This document shows positions 1 to 5,390 of a stretch of DNA of 5,390 nt, piece by piece. This stretch comes from Eggerthellales bacterium UBA948 (lineage in GTDB: Bacteria; Actinomycetota; Coriobacteriia; Coriobacteriales; UBA8131), in NCBI GenBank assembly GCA_002293265.1, contig DBCW01000145.1, forward strand, positions 5,299 to 10,688, given 5' to 3'. The position numbers and the translations under genes are program-made. Each line of letters begins with the position of its first letter. Positions within the stretch are counted from its first letter, which is position 1. A model generated the notes under the pieces. The model was not told the origin of the DNA, did not search any database, and saw only the letters and a list, made by a program, of their open reading frames with translations.

Positions 1-2
1 GC

Positions 3-71
3 ATAACCGGCGTTGCTACAGCAAATGATTTTAGGCAGGCTACGCGAACGATTAGCCTAAGACTTGCTTAA
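3..71 (+). CDS. Possible C-terminal end of an upstream gene (partial)
   Basis: One + frame is open from the window edge to a TAA at 69-71 and reads ITGVATANDFRQATRTISLR followed by LA. The other two + frames stop within the first 28 bases. Base composition here is more balanced than in the AT-rich DNA after position 71, which fits a coding end. I do not recognise a family from 22 residues, and an open run this short could be chance. If real, the gene ends about 120 nt before the sigma factor gene and about 45 nt before its candidate promoter, so the two would be separate transcription units unless transcription reads through. Confidence 0.3.
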   Translation: MTGVATANDFRQATRTISLRLA

Positions 72-116
72 GGACTTTAGTAACTTTAATAATTCGAATA
101 ATAAGATTTCAAAATT

Positions 117-144
117 TGTAACCTTTTGCCATACTTCTCGGATG
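117..144 (+). promoter_or_regulatory. Candidate ECF-type (autoregulatory) promoter of the sigma factor gene
   Basis: TGTAACCTTTT begins at 117 and resembles the AAC-containing -35 element followed by a T-run that many ECF sigma factors recognise. After TGTAAC (117-122), exactly 16 nt separate it from CGGATG (139-144), which keeps the CG of the usual CGTC/CGTA -10 element. That is the standard ECF spacing, as in TGAAAC-N16-CGTA. Transcription would start near 150, leaving a leader of about 40 nt before the ATG at 191. ECF genes commonly drive their own promoters, so the position fits. The -10 match is only partial, and no convincing TTGACA/TATAAT pair was seen nearby. Confidence 0.5.
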
Positions 145-190
145 TATATGTGAAAAGAGTGTTTGGGTAAACCTTAACAACGAGGTAAGT

Positions 191-730
191 ATGAATGCAG
201 AAGTGGCTAAAGTCTTTTTAGATACTTTATCGGCAGTAAAGACGTACAAGGACATGGTCTACAGTATTGCTTTAACGCACACGCGAAATCGCAGTGATGC
301 TGATGATGTTTTTCAGGAAGTATTTTTAGCGTACCAGCGAAAACAGCCGGTCTTTGACGATCACGAAAGGCGCAAGGCTTGGCTTATAACTACTACGCTT
401 AATTGTGCCAAGCAAAATACTACAAACAGCTGGCGACAAAAAGTGGTGTCACTGCAAGGATACATTGCGGACGAAAAAGCAGAAGATTCTTTTCATTTTC
501 AAAGTGAAGAGCAAGACATAGTTTTTGCTGCCCTGCAAGAATTACCGGATAAGTACCGCACGGCCATTCACCTTTTCTATTTTGAAGATCTTTCTATAGC
601 AGAGATTTCTTCGACACTTAATATCGAGTCGGGAACTGTAAAAGTTCATCTTTCGCGTGGACGCGCGCAATTACGCGAAAAATTAAAAGACTCATGTATT
701 GAGTGGGGCAGTGAAGGAGAGCTGAACTAA
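191..730 (+). CDS. ECF-type sigma-70 family RNA polymerase sigma factor
   Basis: This 179-residue protein has the usual ECF length and two-domain plan. Sigma region 2 spans roughly residues 20-85 and includes the core-binding and -10-melting helix DADDVFQEVFL (37-46) and the following basic RRKAWL stretch. Region 4 spans about 112-165: ALQELPDKYR, then a helix-turn-helix running through DLSIAEISSTLNIESGTVK, ending in the typical HLSRGRAQLREKL. There is no region 1.1 or 3, and no SnoaL-like or other C-terminal extension. The ATG is preceded by GAGG at 182-185; in-frame sequence upstream reaches a TAA at 119-121 with no earlier ATG or GTG. It should direct RNA polymerase to envelope- or stress-response promoters. 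The partner gene downstream encodes a membrane protein with a cytoplasmic tail, so the sigma factor is probably held inactive at the membrane. The family call is secure; the ECF subgroup and the inducing signal are not. Confidence 0.93.
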   Translation: MNAEVAKVFLDTLSAVKTYKDMVYSIALTHTRNRSDADDVFQEVFLAYQRKQPVFDDHERRKAWLITTTLNCAKQNTTNSWRQKVVSLQGYIADEKAEDSFHFQSEEQDIVFAALQELPDKYRTAIHLFYFEDLSIAEISSTLNIESGTVKVHLSRGRAQLREKLKDSCIEWGSEGELN

Positions 731-822
731 TGAGTAAGCTCTCAGAATTCTCAACCATTAATTTAAAAATGCTTGTGACCTGTAGAGAGGTAGTGTTCGT
801 ATATGAAAAACGAGATGTTTGA
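730..822 (+). CDS. Possible 30-residue coupling ORF overlapping sigma stop and propeller start
   Basis: ATG at 730-732 overlaps the sigma factor stop (TAATG) and has a perfect AAGGAG Shine-Dalgarno at 714-719, 10 nt upstream. It reads MSKLSEFSTINLKMLVTCRE plus ten more residues and stops at TGA 820-822, in a different frame from both neighbours. The stop lies 15 nt after the start codon (803-805) of the propeller gene, so a ribosome finishing here could reinitiate there. The peptide has no recognisable domain. It may be a translational-coupling device, a remnant of an older anti-sigma start, or chance. No frameshift is needed to explain the downstream gene, which has its own start and ribosome site. 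Confidence 0.33.
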   Translation: MSKLSEFSTINLKMLVTCREVVFVYEKRDV

Positions 823-3187
823 TGAAATGAAAGCCCAGATGAAACCTGATCCGAATCTTGTAGCTAAACTAGAAGCAGCCATTGAGCTTGAGGTGTCCGG
901 TGCCGGTTCCGGCGATGGAGATTTTGCTGTCTCGCAGACAGACATTGAAGAAAGAGATATTAGCTTCGTTGAATTAGACAATCAACCACAGGCTGCTTAT
1001 CAGGCTTTGCCTGATAAGCAGCTCGGTGAAAAGCAGCATAATCCCGGAAATGACAAAAACCGTAAGAGCAAGATTCCTATTGCATTATATATATCTGCAG
1101 TGGCGGCGTTTGCATTGGTTTTTGTGGGTGTGGGGTTTGCGTTAATCAATAACGGACTCATGCAGGAAAGCCAAAACAAGAGTCCTGTCAATTCCAATCA
1201 GCAATTAGAAAGCGATATAGCAAGCTTGGGTATAACTTCTGCTGAAGTCATTGAGTCTTATGAGGATTACTCGCAGATATACGAGAAGGTGTTAGAAGCC
1301 GATGTAGCTCGAATGGGTGGGTCGCTGGCACTTGCTGAGGCGCAGTCAACAAATAATGAAAGTGTAAGCCCTGCGCCATCCGGCGATTTTTCTGACAGCA
1401 GTAGTGCTGCAAAAGCGTCAGCATCTGCAAGCGGAAATGCAGACTATTCTGGGACAAATATTCAAGTTGAAGGTATAGATGAAGGCGATATAGTTAAAAC
1501 CGACGGCAAGTATATTTATGCGATTCGTGGAAAAGAGTTGGTGATATTTTCGGCATCGGGAAGTGACACCAAGGAGCTTTCGCGCATAAAACTTATCAAG
1601 GAACCCGAAGGCGATGAAGATGCGGCTGCAAATAAAGAAGAAAGTGCTATTCCTGAGGCTAACATGAGATCCGATACGGCTCCTGTGTACAATGGTTACA
1701 CCCGAGCATTGGAGCTGTACGTTTTTGATGATGTTGTGTTTGCAATTGTTGATAGTATGTTTGCAGCGGCGTATCTTGAATCTAAAGACTCAGTGGCTGA
1801 CGAAAGTGAGACAACACTGGTTTGTGTCGATGTAGCGGATCGAACTTCTCCAAAGATAACAAAAACACTTGCTCAAAGTGGGCAGTATAAAAACTCCCGT
1901 CTTGCAGGTGGTGTCTTGTATTTGCTGAGTGCATACTACGTATATGATCCTGACAAAGAGATTCCTGAAACTTACATTCCTCGCGTTAGCGATGGAGCAA
2001 AAACTGAGTTATTAAAGGTAAAAGACATAGCTACAATGTCGATTCTCGAATCAGCGGCTTATACAGTCATCACTTCTGTTGACGCAGAATCACTTTCTCG
2101 CATAGATCAAAAGTCGGTGTTTGGCAGTGCGGATACTATATATATGAGCGCCACCAACCTTTTTATCGGTTCGTCAATGGACGAGATGAATGAGGTAAAC
2201 GTATATCAAGACGGCGTATATAATGTCACTGAGTACAAACGTAGTCAAAAGACACAACTTGCTCGCATTTCAACTGAAAAAGGCGTGCTTAAAGTAGCAG
2301 CACAAGGTACAGTGGAGGGAAGTCTACTTAATCAGTTTTCCTTAGATGAATACCAGGGAAATTTGCGTTTGGTGGTCACAAACTCAGGTTATAGCTACAA
2401 AGAATACCATGACAAGGAGCGAGATATTATTGCAAACAAGTATGATGATAACTCCGACCAAGAGACAAATGCGCTGTATGTGTTAGACTCCGGTCTTAAT
2501 ATCATTGGGCGAGTTGAAGGAATGGCCAAAGATGAGCGTATCTACAGTGCTCGTTTTGCCGGTGACGTTGGCTACATGGTCACTTTCAAGCAAATTGATC
2601 CGCTATTTGCTCTGGATCTGAGCAACCCTAAGAACCCAAAGATCGCCAGCGAGCTAAAAATCCCCGGATTTAGCACATATTTGCATCCATATGGTGATGG
2701 CAAGCTGCTCGGCCTTGGTTTTGAAGCTACGGAGAATTCTACGGACGGTCTTAAGTTAAGCATGTTTGATATAAGTGATCCATTTGATGTAAGTGAGCAA
2801 ATGTGGGCTGCAGTTAACGCAGATTACTCGCCGGCAGCCTACAACCATAAGGCAGTGCTTGTTGATGTTGAAAAGAATTTGATCGGCTTTACTGTATTAA
2901 GTTATGGAGACAAGAATAAGTACGATGATAATACTTATCTGTTGTATGAATACATAGAAGGTCAGGGCTTTAAGCTAAAAGACGCCTTAGAGTATGGCTC
3001 ATCTGATAGCGATACATATTACAGCGTAGAAGACGTACGTGGTTTTTACGCCGGCACTTATTTGTACATTTATTCTTATGATTGTCTAGATGTATTTGAC
3101 ATGCAAACTCTAGAAAAAGTGAAAAACATCGCAGTTAGCGGCGAAGAGTCTGAGCGTGGAAAAGTTATGCCTTACCTGATCGACTGA
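803..3187 (+). CDS. Membrane-anchored beta-propeller protein, probable sensor/anti-sigma partner
   Basis: This 794-residue protein belongs to the secreted Beta_propel family (Pfam Beta_propel). The hallmark segment VEGIDEGDIVKTDGKYIY sits at residues 222-239. Residues 1-90 are hydrophilic and probably cytoplasmic, beginning MKNEMFDEMKAQMKPDPNLV and ending in basic KNRKSK. One membrane helix spans about 91-115 (IPIALYISAVAAFALVFVGV onward). A helix-rich stalk (about 135-170) and a Ser/Ala-rich linker (about 186-215) lead to the propeller, which fills the rest and shows repeated blade-like strands such as LYVFDDVVFAIVD and LYVLDSGLNIIG. The ATG at 803 follows AGAGAGG at 784-790; an in-frame TAG at 791-793 excludes any earlier start. 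The basic side before the helix predicts cytoplasmic N-terminus and outside propeller. Such proteins often sit beside an ECF sigma gene, and no separate anti-sigma gene is present, so I infer that the N-terminus binds the sigma factor. The propeller ligand is unknown. Confidence 0.85.
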   Translation: MKNEMFDEMKAQMKPDPNLVAKLEAAIELEVSGAGSGDGDFAVSQTDIEERDISFVELDNQPQAAYQALPDKQLGEKQHNPGNDKNRKSKIPIALYISAVAAFALVFVGVGFALINNGLMQESQNKSPVNSNQQLESDIASLGITSAEVIESYEDYSQIYEKVLEADVARMGGSLALAEAQSTNNESVSPAPSGDFSDSSSAAKASASASGNADYSGTNIQVEGIDEGDIVKTDGKYIYAIRGKELVIFSASGSDTKELSRIKLIKEPEGDEDAAANKEESAIPEANMRSDTAPVYNGYTRALELYVFDDVVFAIVDSMFAAAYLESKDSVADESETTLVCVDVADRTSPKITKTLAQSGQYKNSRLAGGVLYLLSAYYVYDPDKEIPETYIPRVSDGAKTELLKVKDIATMSILESAAYTVITSVDAESLSRIDQKSVFGSADTIYMSATNLFIGSSMDEMNEVNVYQDGVYNVTEYKRSQKTQLARISTEKGVLKVAAQGTVEGSLLNQFSLDEYQGNLRLVVTNSGYSYKEYHDKERDIIANKYDDNSDQETNALYVLDSGLNIIGRVEGMAKDERIYSARFAGDVGYMVTFKQIDPLFALDLSNPKNPKIASELKIPGFSTYLHPYGDGKLLGLGFEATENSTDGLKLSMFDISDPFDVSEQMWAAVNADYSPAAYNHKAVLVDVEKNLIGFTVLSYGDKNKYDDNTYLLYEYIEGQGFKLKDALEYGSSDSDTYYSVEDVRGFYAGTYLYIYSYDCLDVFDMQTLEKVKNIAVSGEESERGKVMPYLID

Positions 3188-3230
3188 TCAATATCACCTT
3201 CGAACAATTTGTGCTCGCTTGAATATAGAA

Positions 3231-3296
3231 AGCCCCTCGATGAAAATGCATCCGCCCTATTCCGTAGGAACAGGGCGGATGCGCAAGGGGGGGGCT
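3231..3296 (+). terminator. Nested GC-rich hairpin, probable terminator-like element without a U-run
   Basis: GCATCCGCCCT at 3248-3258 pairs perfectly with AGGGCGGATGC at 3272-3282. After one A/C mismatch the stem continues as TTCC (3260-3263) with GGAA (3267-3270), closed by a GTA loop, giving 15 pairs in all. An outer arm AGCCCC (3231-3236) can pair with GGGGCT (3291-3296) and enclose the whole structure. It begins 43 nt after the propeller stop codon, where a terminator is expected. No T-run follows on the + strand, and only a short TTTT lies beyond the inner stem on the - strand, so a standard intrinsic terminator is not certain. It could instead stabilise the mRNA 3' end or be a different structured element. 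Confidence 0.5.
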
Positions 3297-3300
3297 AACA

Positions 3301-3316
3301 GCCAGCCGAAGCTGGC
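3301..3316 (+). other. Small hairpin with CGAA loop
   Basis: GCCAGC (3301-3306) and GCTGGC (3311-3316) form a perfect 6-bp stem around the tetraloop CGAA. It lies only four bases after the larger nested hairpin and also lacks a following T-run. The two together form an 86-nt structured block at the boundary between the propeller gene and the AT-rich region before the MerR gene. Function is unknown; it may act with the larger hairpin in termination or 3' end protection. Confidence 0.45.
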
Positions 3317-3452
3317 GGAAAGCTAAATTAAGGATTCCAATCTCAACATTATTTGTCGAGCGGATTACTGTTAACTTGCTGGATGTATTATGACAATTAA
3401 CTAACTCGAATGTAAAGAGCTTTTTGAAAAAAAAGTGAAATGAATTGAAATA

Positions 3453-3483
3453 TTCACCAAAACGCGAAAAACTTGGCTATAAT
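3453..3483 (+). promoter_or_regulatory. Candidate promoter of the MerR/hemolysin III operon with 19-nt spacer
   Basis: A perfect TATAAT lies at 3478-3483. TTCACC at 3453-3458 matches the -35 consensus at four of six bases and is 19 nt away, the long spacer typical of promoters that MerR proteins activate by untwisting DNA. A weak dyad, CCAA (3457-3460) and TTGG (3473-3476), is centred in that spacer where a MerR dimer would bind. An A-rich stretch lies upstream. The start point would be near 3490, giving a leader of about 125 nt. The -10 is good; the -35 and operator are tentative. Confidence 0.45.
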
Positions 3484-3616
3484 ATGATAAAACTGAAAGA
3501 ATATGGTTAAAATAATACATGAGAAAATGACATGAATGGGATTGTGTCTTGAAATCAACATTGAAAAACATTAAAGTAGCCAAGAGTTACATAGTGGTAG
3601 GGCGAGGTAAAAATAC

Positions 3617-4438
3617 ATGAAAGACATAAATGACACTTCGATGCTAGTTTCGATAAAGGATTTCTCTGATTTTACTGGTATCAAACAATCGGTTCTGAGA
3701 TATTATGATGACATTGGATTATTCTGTCCGGCAAAAAGAGGGGAGAATAATTATCGATATTATTCCCTTTCGCAAATACAGAGCATAAAGTTGATAGACA
3801 TGCTCAGAGAATTGAATATACCATTGAAAAAAATCGAAGAACTAATGGAAAATCGCTCTCCTGAGTCCATGATAGAAATTCTAATTCGTCATGAGGTGGA
3901 ACTGACAACAGAACTCAGATCGTTGCAGGAATCGTTTTCTTTGATCCATAATTTACGCACGCTTATTCAAAATGGAGTAAACGAGGACGAGACATCATTT
4001 AATATTAGGTTTGAAGAAGAACAGCGCATATCGCTCGGACCGATAACAGATTTTCGTCCGAATGAGGATTATCACAGAGTTTATTCAAACTATTATCGCA
4101 TGGCTCGAAATCTACGAATAAACTTGGGTTATCACATTGGTGGGTATTTCGACACTACGGAAGAGTATTACGCTACTCCGGGTCAGCCAAAGCGCTATTT
4201 TTCACTTGATCCTAATGGTTTGGATGTTAAACCGGCAGGAACCTATCTGAGCGGTTTTACTCGGGGAGATTATGGAGTATTCAATGATCTTCCGCAACGA
4301 ATGGATGAATACATTAAGAGTAACAATATAAAAGTGTTAGGTCCTGTTTATCAAGTGTATCCGCTCAATGAGGTTTGCTTAAAAGACCCGGATCAATATT
4401 TATCTCGTGTATCTGTGCGAATAGCTCGCGAGGTATAG
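3617..4438 (+). CDS. MerR family transcriptional regulator with GyrI-like effector domain
   Basis: This 273-residue protein has the MerR plan seen in BmrR-like multidrug regulators. The N-terminal winged helix-turn-helix covers about residues 10-78: VSIKDFSDFTGIKQSVLRYY is the recognition helix-turn-helix, then DDIGLF and the wing with NNYRYYS. Residues about 80-120 form the dimerisation coiled coil. Residues about 125-273 are a GyrI-like ligand-binding domain, with DYHRVYSNYYRMARNLRINL, the family-like GGYFDTTEEYYATP and a terminal strand GPVYQVYPLNEVCLKDPDQY. The aromatic and acidic residues suggest binding of a hydrophobic or cationic compound, but the ligand cannot be named. GAGG at 3604-3607 lies 9 nt before the ATG; an alternative ATG at codon 9 is possible but less well placed. 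The gene probably regulates itself and the membrane protein gene 23 nt downstream. Cysteines do not form a metal-binding set, so metal sensing is unlikely. Confidence 0.9.
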   Translation: MKDINDTSMLVSIKDFSDFTGIKQSVLRYYDDIGLFCPAKRGENNYRYYSLSQIQSIKLIDMLRELNIPLKKIEELMENRSPESMIEILIRHEVELTTELRSLQESFSLIHNLRTLIQNGVNEDETSFNIRFEEEQRISLGPITDFRPNEDYHRVYSNYYRMARNLRINLGYHIGGYFDTTEEYYATPGQPKRYFSLDPNGLDVKPAGTYLSGFTRGDYGVFNDLPQRMDEYIKSNNIKVLGPVYQVYPLNEVCLKDPDQYLSRVSVRIAREV

Positions 4439-4461
4439 GTATTACTTAAGGATGAAGGCTG

Positions 4462-5133
4462 TTGGCTCGAACAAAACTTAGAGACAGGCTGCTCCCAAAT
4501 TATTCTAGGGGGGAAGAGCTATTTAACATGATCTCGCACATAGTAGGCGGGGTTTTTGCAATCTCTGCACTGGTATTGTGCGTGGTTGTTGCTGCCATGA
4601 ATCAAAATGTGTGGGGTGTAGTTAGTGGGGCGATCTATGGCTCAACTATGATTATTTTGTATACCATGTCCAGCATCTATCATGGCCTTCGAAAAGGAAC
4701 AGGCAAAAAGGTCTTTCAGGTCATAGATCATTGTGCGGTCTTTCTGCTTATTGCCGGAACATACACGCCAATAACACTTGTTGCAATACGCGAGGAGTCA
4801 TTGGTTTGGGGATGGTTAGTATTTGGCATAGTTTGGGCTTCGGCAATTTTGGGAATAGTTTTAAACGCGATTGATCTCAAGAAGTTCAAGGTATTTTCAA
4901 TGGCATGTTATATTGGCACCGGCTGGAGTATTGTTATTGCTTTACCTGTTGCCTTGGAAGCATTATCAGCCGAGGCATTGATACTTATACTTGCCGGTGG
5001 GATTGCCTATACGCTTGGCGCGATATTGTATGGTATCGGAAAAAAGCGCAAATTTATGCACTCAATATTTCATCTACTGGTACTTGCCGGCAGTATTATG
5101 CATTTTATTGCAATAGTTGCGTATGTTCTCTAA
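4462..5133 (+). CDS. Hemolysin III / PAQR family seven-helix membrane protein (TrhA/YqfA-like)
   Basis: This 223-residue protein has the length and seven hydrophobic segments of the family, at roughly 24-46, 52-72, 86-107, 113-134, 145-163, 171-190 and 199-222. The N-terminal YSRGEELFNMISHIVGG matches the conserved GEE-N-xxH-xxG entry to helix 1. Putative metal ligands are present: SSIYH (S70 and H74), D89-H90 after helix 2, and the last-helix pair H200xxxH204, with H214 further on. Bacterial members are named for haemolysis by the Bacillus cereus protein, but TrhA-type members affect membrane lipid and energy balance, so a toxin role should not be assumed. The start is TTG, with AAGGA at 4448-4452 nine bases upstream; the ATG at 4452 is in another frame and stops quickly, and the next in-frame ATG (codon 23) would cut off the conserved N-terminal motif. 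It follows the MerR gene by 23 nt and is probably co-transcribed. Confidence 0.92.
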   Translation: MARTKLRDRLLPNYSRGEELFNMISHIVGGVFAISALVLCVVVAAMNQNVWGVVSGAIYGSTMIILYTMSSIYHGLRKGTGKKVFQVIDHCAVFLLIAGTYTPITLVAIREESLVWGWLVFGIVWASAILGIVLNAIDLKKFKVFSMACYIGTGWSIVIALPVALEALSAEALILILAGGIAYTLGAILYGIGKKRKFMHSIFHLLVLAGSIMHFIAIVAYVL

Positions 5134-5173
5134 TTAAGCTTACATTCAGCCGATTAGTACTTTTCTAAGTTTA

Positions 5174-5216
5174 TTGAACCGCACTCGAGTGATAACATAG
5201 TAAACATATGGATAAT
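5174..5216 (+). promoter_or_regulatory. Candidate promoter and operator region of the Rrf2 gene
   Basis: A perfect 10-bp palindrome, CACTCGAGTG, lies at 5182-5191. It sits between a possible -35 TTGAAC (5174-5179) and a weak -10 CATAGT (5196-5201), 16 nt apart. A better -10 candidate, GATAAT at 5211-5216, has no matching -35. Rrf2 proteins commonly repress their own genes, so the palindrome is a plausible operator. It does not match the IscR or CymR operators as I know them. The promoter choice is unsure. Confidence 0.33.
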
Positions 5217-5247
5217 AATAGATTAGCATGTATAGGAGTGCAAACTT

Positions 5248-5390
5248 ATGAAAGTTTCAACTAAGGGAAGATATGCATTGCGCATGCTTCTTGATCTGGC
5301 GGAGCAAGGCAATGACAGGTTTGTGCCTCTTAAAGAAATTGCGATGAGACAAAATATTTCTAAGCAGTACTTAGAGCAGATCGTAGCTCT
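5248..5390 (+). CDS. Rrf2 family transcriptional regulator (N-terminal part, cut by window end)
   Basis: The first 47 codons are visible. They begin MKVSTKGRYALRMLLDLAEQ, the standard Rrf2 opening, and continue with VPLKEIAMRQNISKQYLEQI, the winged helix-turn-helix that binds DNA. AGGAG at 5234-5238 lies 9 nt before the ATG. This family includes IscR and CymR, which control Fe-S cluster and cysteine genes, and NsrR, which senses nitric oxide. The cysteines that would bind a cluster lie beyond the window, so the subtype cannot be decided. In many Gram-positives this gene is followed by a cysteine desulfurase gene, which would settle its role. The 114-nt gap from the previous gene suggests its own promoter. 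Confidence 0.9.
   Translation, partial: MKVSTKGRYALRMLLDLAEQGNDRFVPLKEIAMRQNISKQYLEQIVA

Larger units (their letters stand above)
3188..3616. other. Intergenic region with structured element and MerR-gene promoter
   Basis: This 429-nt stretch has no convincing gene on either strand. Its first part (3231-3316) is GC-rich and folds into a nested hairpin and a second small hairpin, each listed separately. From about 3317 onward it is strongly AT-rich, with an A8 run at 3427-3434 that could help RNA polymerase bind upstream of the candidate promoter at 3453-3483. The remaining 130 nt before the MerR gene would be an untranslated leader. I saw no riboswitch-like conserved core in it. Confidence 0.6.

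Noticed and set aside
31..60. TTAGGC / GCCTAA inverted repeat as a terminator of the upstream gene
   Set aside because: It has short arms, an 18-nt loop, no T-run, and lies before the stop of the possible upstream reading frame.
730..822. A frameshifted N-terminus of the propeller gene
   Set aside because: The propeller frame has its own ATG and ribosome site, an in-frame stop just upstream, and a complete hydrophilic tail, so no frameshift is required.
763..2763. Several - strand open frames of 63-72 codons opposite the propeller gene
   Set aside because: They have no ribosome sites or recognisable domains and lie inside a well-supported gene.
3290..3330. Integron attC-like site around the second hairpin
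   Set aside because: GGCTAAC does not fit the RYYYAAC core, and no matching GTTRRRY partner is present.
3371..3391. TTAACTT and GGATGTATTATG as a second ECF-like promoter
   Set aside because: The boxes resemble those at 117-144 but are only a few bases apart, not the 16 nt required.
3401..3583. Open frame of 60 codons on the - strand in the intergenic region
   Set aside because: It starts with TTG, has no Shine-Dalgarno, consists of AT-driven F/S/H/Y residues and crosses the candidate MerR promoter.
5135..5142. Palindrome TAAGCTTA just after the hemolysin III stop
   Set aside because: Eight AT-rich bases with no loop or T-run; expected by chance and not a terminator.
4905..5168. Open frame of 87 codons on the + strand overlapping the hemolysin III gene
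   Set aside because: It is a frame-shifted reading of the membrane gene, rich in C, W and Y, with no ribosome site; the hemolysin III frame matches a known family throughout.

Overview
The window is about 5.4 kb of moderately AT-rich bacterial DNA. All convincing genes lie on the + strand, with good Shine-Dalgarno sites. A sigma factor paired with a membrane-bound Beta_propel-family protein, a MerR regulator with a GyrI-like effector domain, a hemolysin III/PAQR membrane protein and an Rrf2 regulator together suggest an anaerobic Gram-positive: Clostridia-type Bacillota, or a low-GC member of the Coriobacteriia. The lineage is inferred from family composition only; no rRNA or other marker gene is present.

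Layout: (1) 1-190 holds what may be the last codons of an upstream gene, then a candidate ECF-type promoter (117-144). (2) 191-730 encodes an ECF-type sigma factor. (3) 730-822 is a 30-codon ORF whose ATG overlaps the sigma stop codon. It runs past the next start and may couple translation. (4) 803-3187 encodes a 794-residue single-pass membrane protein with a short cytoplasmic N-terminus and a large extracytoplasmic beta-propeller, probably the sensor and anti-sigma partner. (5) 3188-3616 is a 429-nt intergenic region with a strong nested GC-rich hairpin, a second small hairpin and a candidate promoter with a MerR-like 19-nt spacer. (6) 3617-4438 encodes a MerR-family regulator. (7) 4462-5133 encodes a seven-helix hemolysin III/PAQR protein with a TTG start, 23 nt downstream and probably in the same operon. 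(8) 5248 to the window end is the N-terminal third of an Rrf2-family regulator, preceded by a perfect 10-bp palindrome.

Two working modules follow. The sigma factor and beta-propeller protein look like an envelope-signalling pair: the propeller senses something outside the membrane and its cytoplasmic tail holds or releases the sigma factor, which probably drives its own operon. The MerR regulator and PAQR protein look like a ligand-responsive switch controlling a membrane protein. The Rrf2 gene probably starts a separate unit, possibly for Fe-S or cysteine metabolism, whose targets lie outside the window. I see no mobile element, CRISPR array, tRNA or rRNA. The most interesting parts are the sigma/propeller module with its possible autoregulatory promoter and overlapping small ORF, and the unexplained structured element after it.
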